Assembly (NCBI RefSeq): GCF_039536245.1
Contig: NZ_BAAAYN010000006.1
Location: 186,001 to 250,000 of the forward strand
Reading direction: 5' to 3'
Origin: Cryptosporangium minutisporangium
Lineage (GTDB): Bacteria > Actinomycetota > Actinomycetes > Mycobacteriales > Cryptosporangiaceae
Length of the DNA: 64,000 bases
Below, in pieces: positions 62,987-64,000 of this stretch; within the stretch, counting starts at the first letter, position 1, and each line of letters opens with the position of its first letter. The notes below the pieces were generated by a model, which was not told where the DNA came from, made no database searches, and saw only the letters and a list, made by a program, of their open reading frames with translations. The position numbers were made by a program, and so were the translations under genes.

Positions 62987-64000
62987 CGCGTTCGGGTTAC
63001 TCGCCGAGCTCACCTATCGCTGCCCGCTGTCCTGCGCGTACTGCTCCAACCCGCTGAACTTGGCGGACTACACCGACGAGCTCAACACCGACGAGTGGCG
63101 GCGGGTGTTCACCGAGGCTCGTGACCTGGGGGTGCTGCAGTGCCACCTGTCCGGAGGGGAGCCGCTGCTGCGGCGTGACCTGGTCGAGATCGTGGCGGCC
63201 GCCTCCGAACTCGGCCTCTACACCAACCTCGTGACCAGTGCGGTCGGGCTCTCCCGACCCAAGGCCGAGCAGCTGCGGGCCGCGGGCCTGGACCACGTGC
63301 AGGTCAGTGTCCAGTCCGACGAGCCGCTGCTGGCCGACCGGATCGCCGGGATCCCCTCGTTCCGGCGCAAAGTCGAGGCGATGGGCGTGGTCAAGGAACT
63401 GGGCTGGCCACTCACCGTGAACGTCGTGCTGCACCGGCAGAACATCGACCGCGTCGCCGAGGTGCTGGAGCTGGCCGAGCAGGTGGGCGCCGACCGGCTG
63501 GAGCTGGCCAACACCCAGTACTACGGCTGGGCCTGGCGGAACCGGAGCGCGCTGCTGCCGAGCCGGGCCCAGCTCGCGGCCGCCGAGGTCGTCGTCCGCG
63601 CCGCCCGCGAACGGCTGGCCGACCGCATGGACGTCATCTACGTCGTCCCCGACTACTACAGCCGGTATCCGAAGCCCTGCATGGGCGGCTGGGCCGCCCG
63701 GCAGCTGACCGTGACACCCAACGGCGACGTCCTGCCGTGCCCGGCCGCCCAGTCCCTGCCGCTGCCGCGGGCCAGCGTCCGCACCGACTCACTGGACTGG
63801 ATCTGGGCGGACGCTCCGGTGATGACCGCGTTCCGGGGCACGGACTGGATGCCGGATCCCTGCCGCAGCTGCGAGCGGCGGGAGCAGGACTTCGGCGGGT
63901 GCCGCTGCCAAGCCTTCCAGCTCACCGGTGACGCCGGGCGCACCGACCCGGTCTGCCACCTCTCGCCGGACCACGCCCTGGTGACCGACGTCGTGGCGGC
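62979..64000 (+). CDS. pqqE: PqqE, radical SAM peptide cyclase (partial)
   Basis: Starts at GTG 62979, overlapping pqqD. The radical SAM cluster motif is CPLSCAYC early on (CxxxCxxC), then the SAM-binding HLSGGEPLLR segment. The C-terminal SPASM region carries CPAAQ, CRSCERR and CRCQAF cysteines. Links the Glu and Tyr of PqqA by a C-C bond. The gene continues past the right edge; about 340 residues are visible, nearly the whole protein. Confidence 0.95.
   Translation, partial: MTSAFGLLAELTYRCPLSCAYCSNPLNLADYTDELNTDEWRRVFTEARDLGVLQCHLSGGEPLLRRDLVEIVAAASELGLYTNLVTSAVGLSRPKAEQLRAAGLDHVQVSVQSDEPLLADRIAGIPSFRRKVEAMGVVKELGWPLTVNVVLHRQNIDRVAEVLELAEQVGADRLELANTQYYGWAWRNRSALLPSRAQLAAAEVVVRAARERLADRMDVIYVVPDYYSRYPKPCMGGWAARQLTVTPNGDVLPCPAAQSLPLPRASVRTDSLDWIWADAPVMTAFRGTDWMPDPCRSCERREQDFGGCRCQAFQLTGDAGRTDPVCHLSPDHALVTDVVA

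Overview
The window is chromosomal DNA from a very high-GC actinobacterium. Coding bias, GTG starts, ATGA/GTGA stop-start overlaps, two SpoIIE-type phosphatases with a STAS partner, an S-adenosyl methyltransferase typical of actinomycetes, a SARP regulator, an F420-type luciferase-like enzyme and an ECF42/DGPF pair all point to a filamentous actinomycete; a Cryptosporangium-like genus is a guess only. I see no tRNA, rRNA, insertion sequence, CRISPR array or prophage. The last gene (pqqE) and the first fragment run off the window ends.

Layout. 1-6034: end of an unknown (probably membrane) gene, GAF-like/SpoIIE phosphatase, methyltransferase, MFS transporter, AraC regulator, lipoprotein solute-binding protein. 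6035-15818: the most unusual region. A minus-strand operon (subtilase, ECF-like sigma factor, small accessory protein) diverges from a TPR-CHAT peptidase gene; next come a SARP regulator, a subtilase fused to a PatG-type (cyanobactin maturation) C-terminal domain, three very small genes whose products share an N-terminal L[RK]xPx(2-3)R..[IV]xR motif, and a peptidoglycan-binding protein with a PD-(D/E)xK-like centre and hydrophobic tail. I read this as a candidate undescribed protease-controlled peptide or effector system. It lacks the YcaO cyclase of a true cyanobactin cluster.

15798-37635: a mixed stretch with SDR/LysR, PAS-SpoIIE phosphatase plus STAS protein, MmpS-like lipoprotein, beta-helix protein with a TetR regulator carrying a zinc-ribbon-like tail, Gfo/Idh/MocA enzyme, RibD-like reductase plus flavin reductase, PucR-type regulator, secreted YncE-like propeller, an internally deleted luciferase-like enzyme with a DHFR-like protein, SigJ/SigX5-type sigma factor, acyl-CoA synthetase, ECF42 sigma factor with its DGPF protein, a STAND NTPase and an alpha/beta hydrolase.

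37871-52043: a catabolic block. An IclR regulator, CaiB-type CoA-transferase and citrate synthase-like lyase on the minus strand diverge from an aldehyde dehydrogenase, a TPP enzyme and a complete branched-chain amino acid-type ABC importer (LivK, LivH, a LivM-LivG fusion, LivF), followed by TetR, a ketosteroid dehydrogenase-like flavoprotein and an EthD protein. The logic suggests import and CoA-dependent breakdown of an organic acid whose identity cannot be read from sequence.

52153-64000: a lipoprotein hydrolase and TetR regulator, then a PQQ block: GAF-LytTR regulator, KatG, a cupredoxin-like PQQ-associated protein, a PQQ alcohol dehydrogenase with the extra Asp of lanthanide-dependent enzymes, and pqqA-B-C-D-E. 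Cofactor synthesis and the enzyme that uses it thus lie in one operon, probably controlled by the LytTR protein through repeats upstream.
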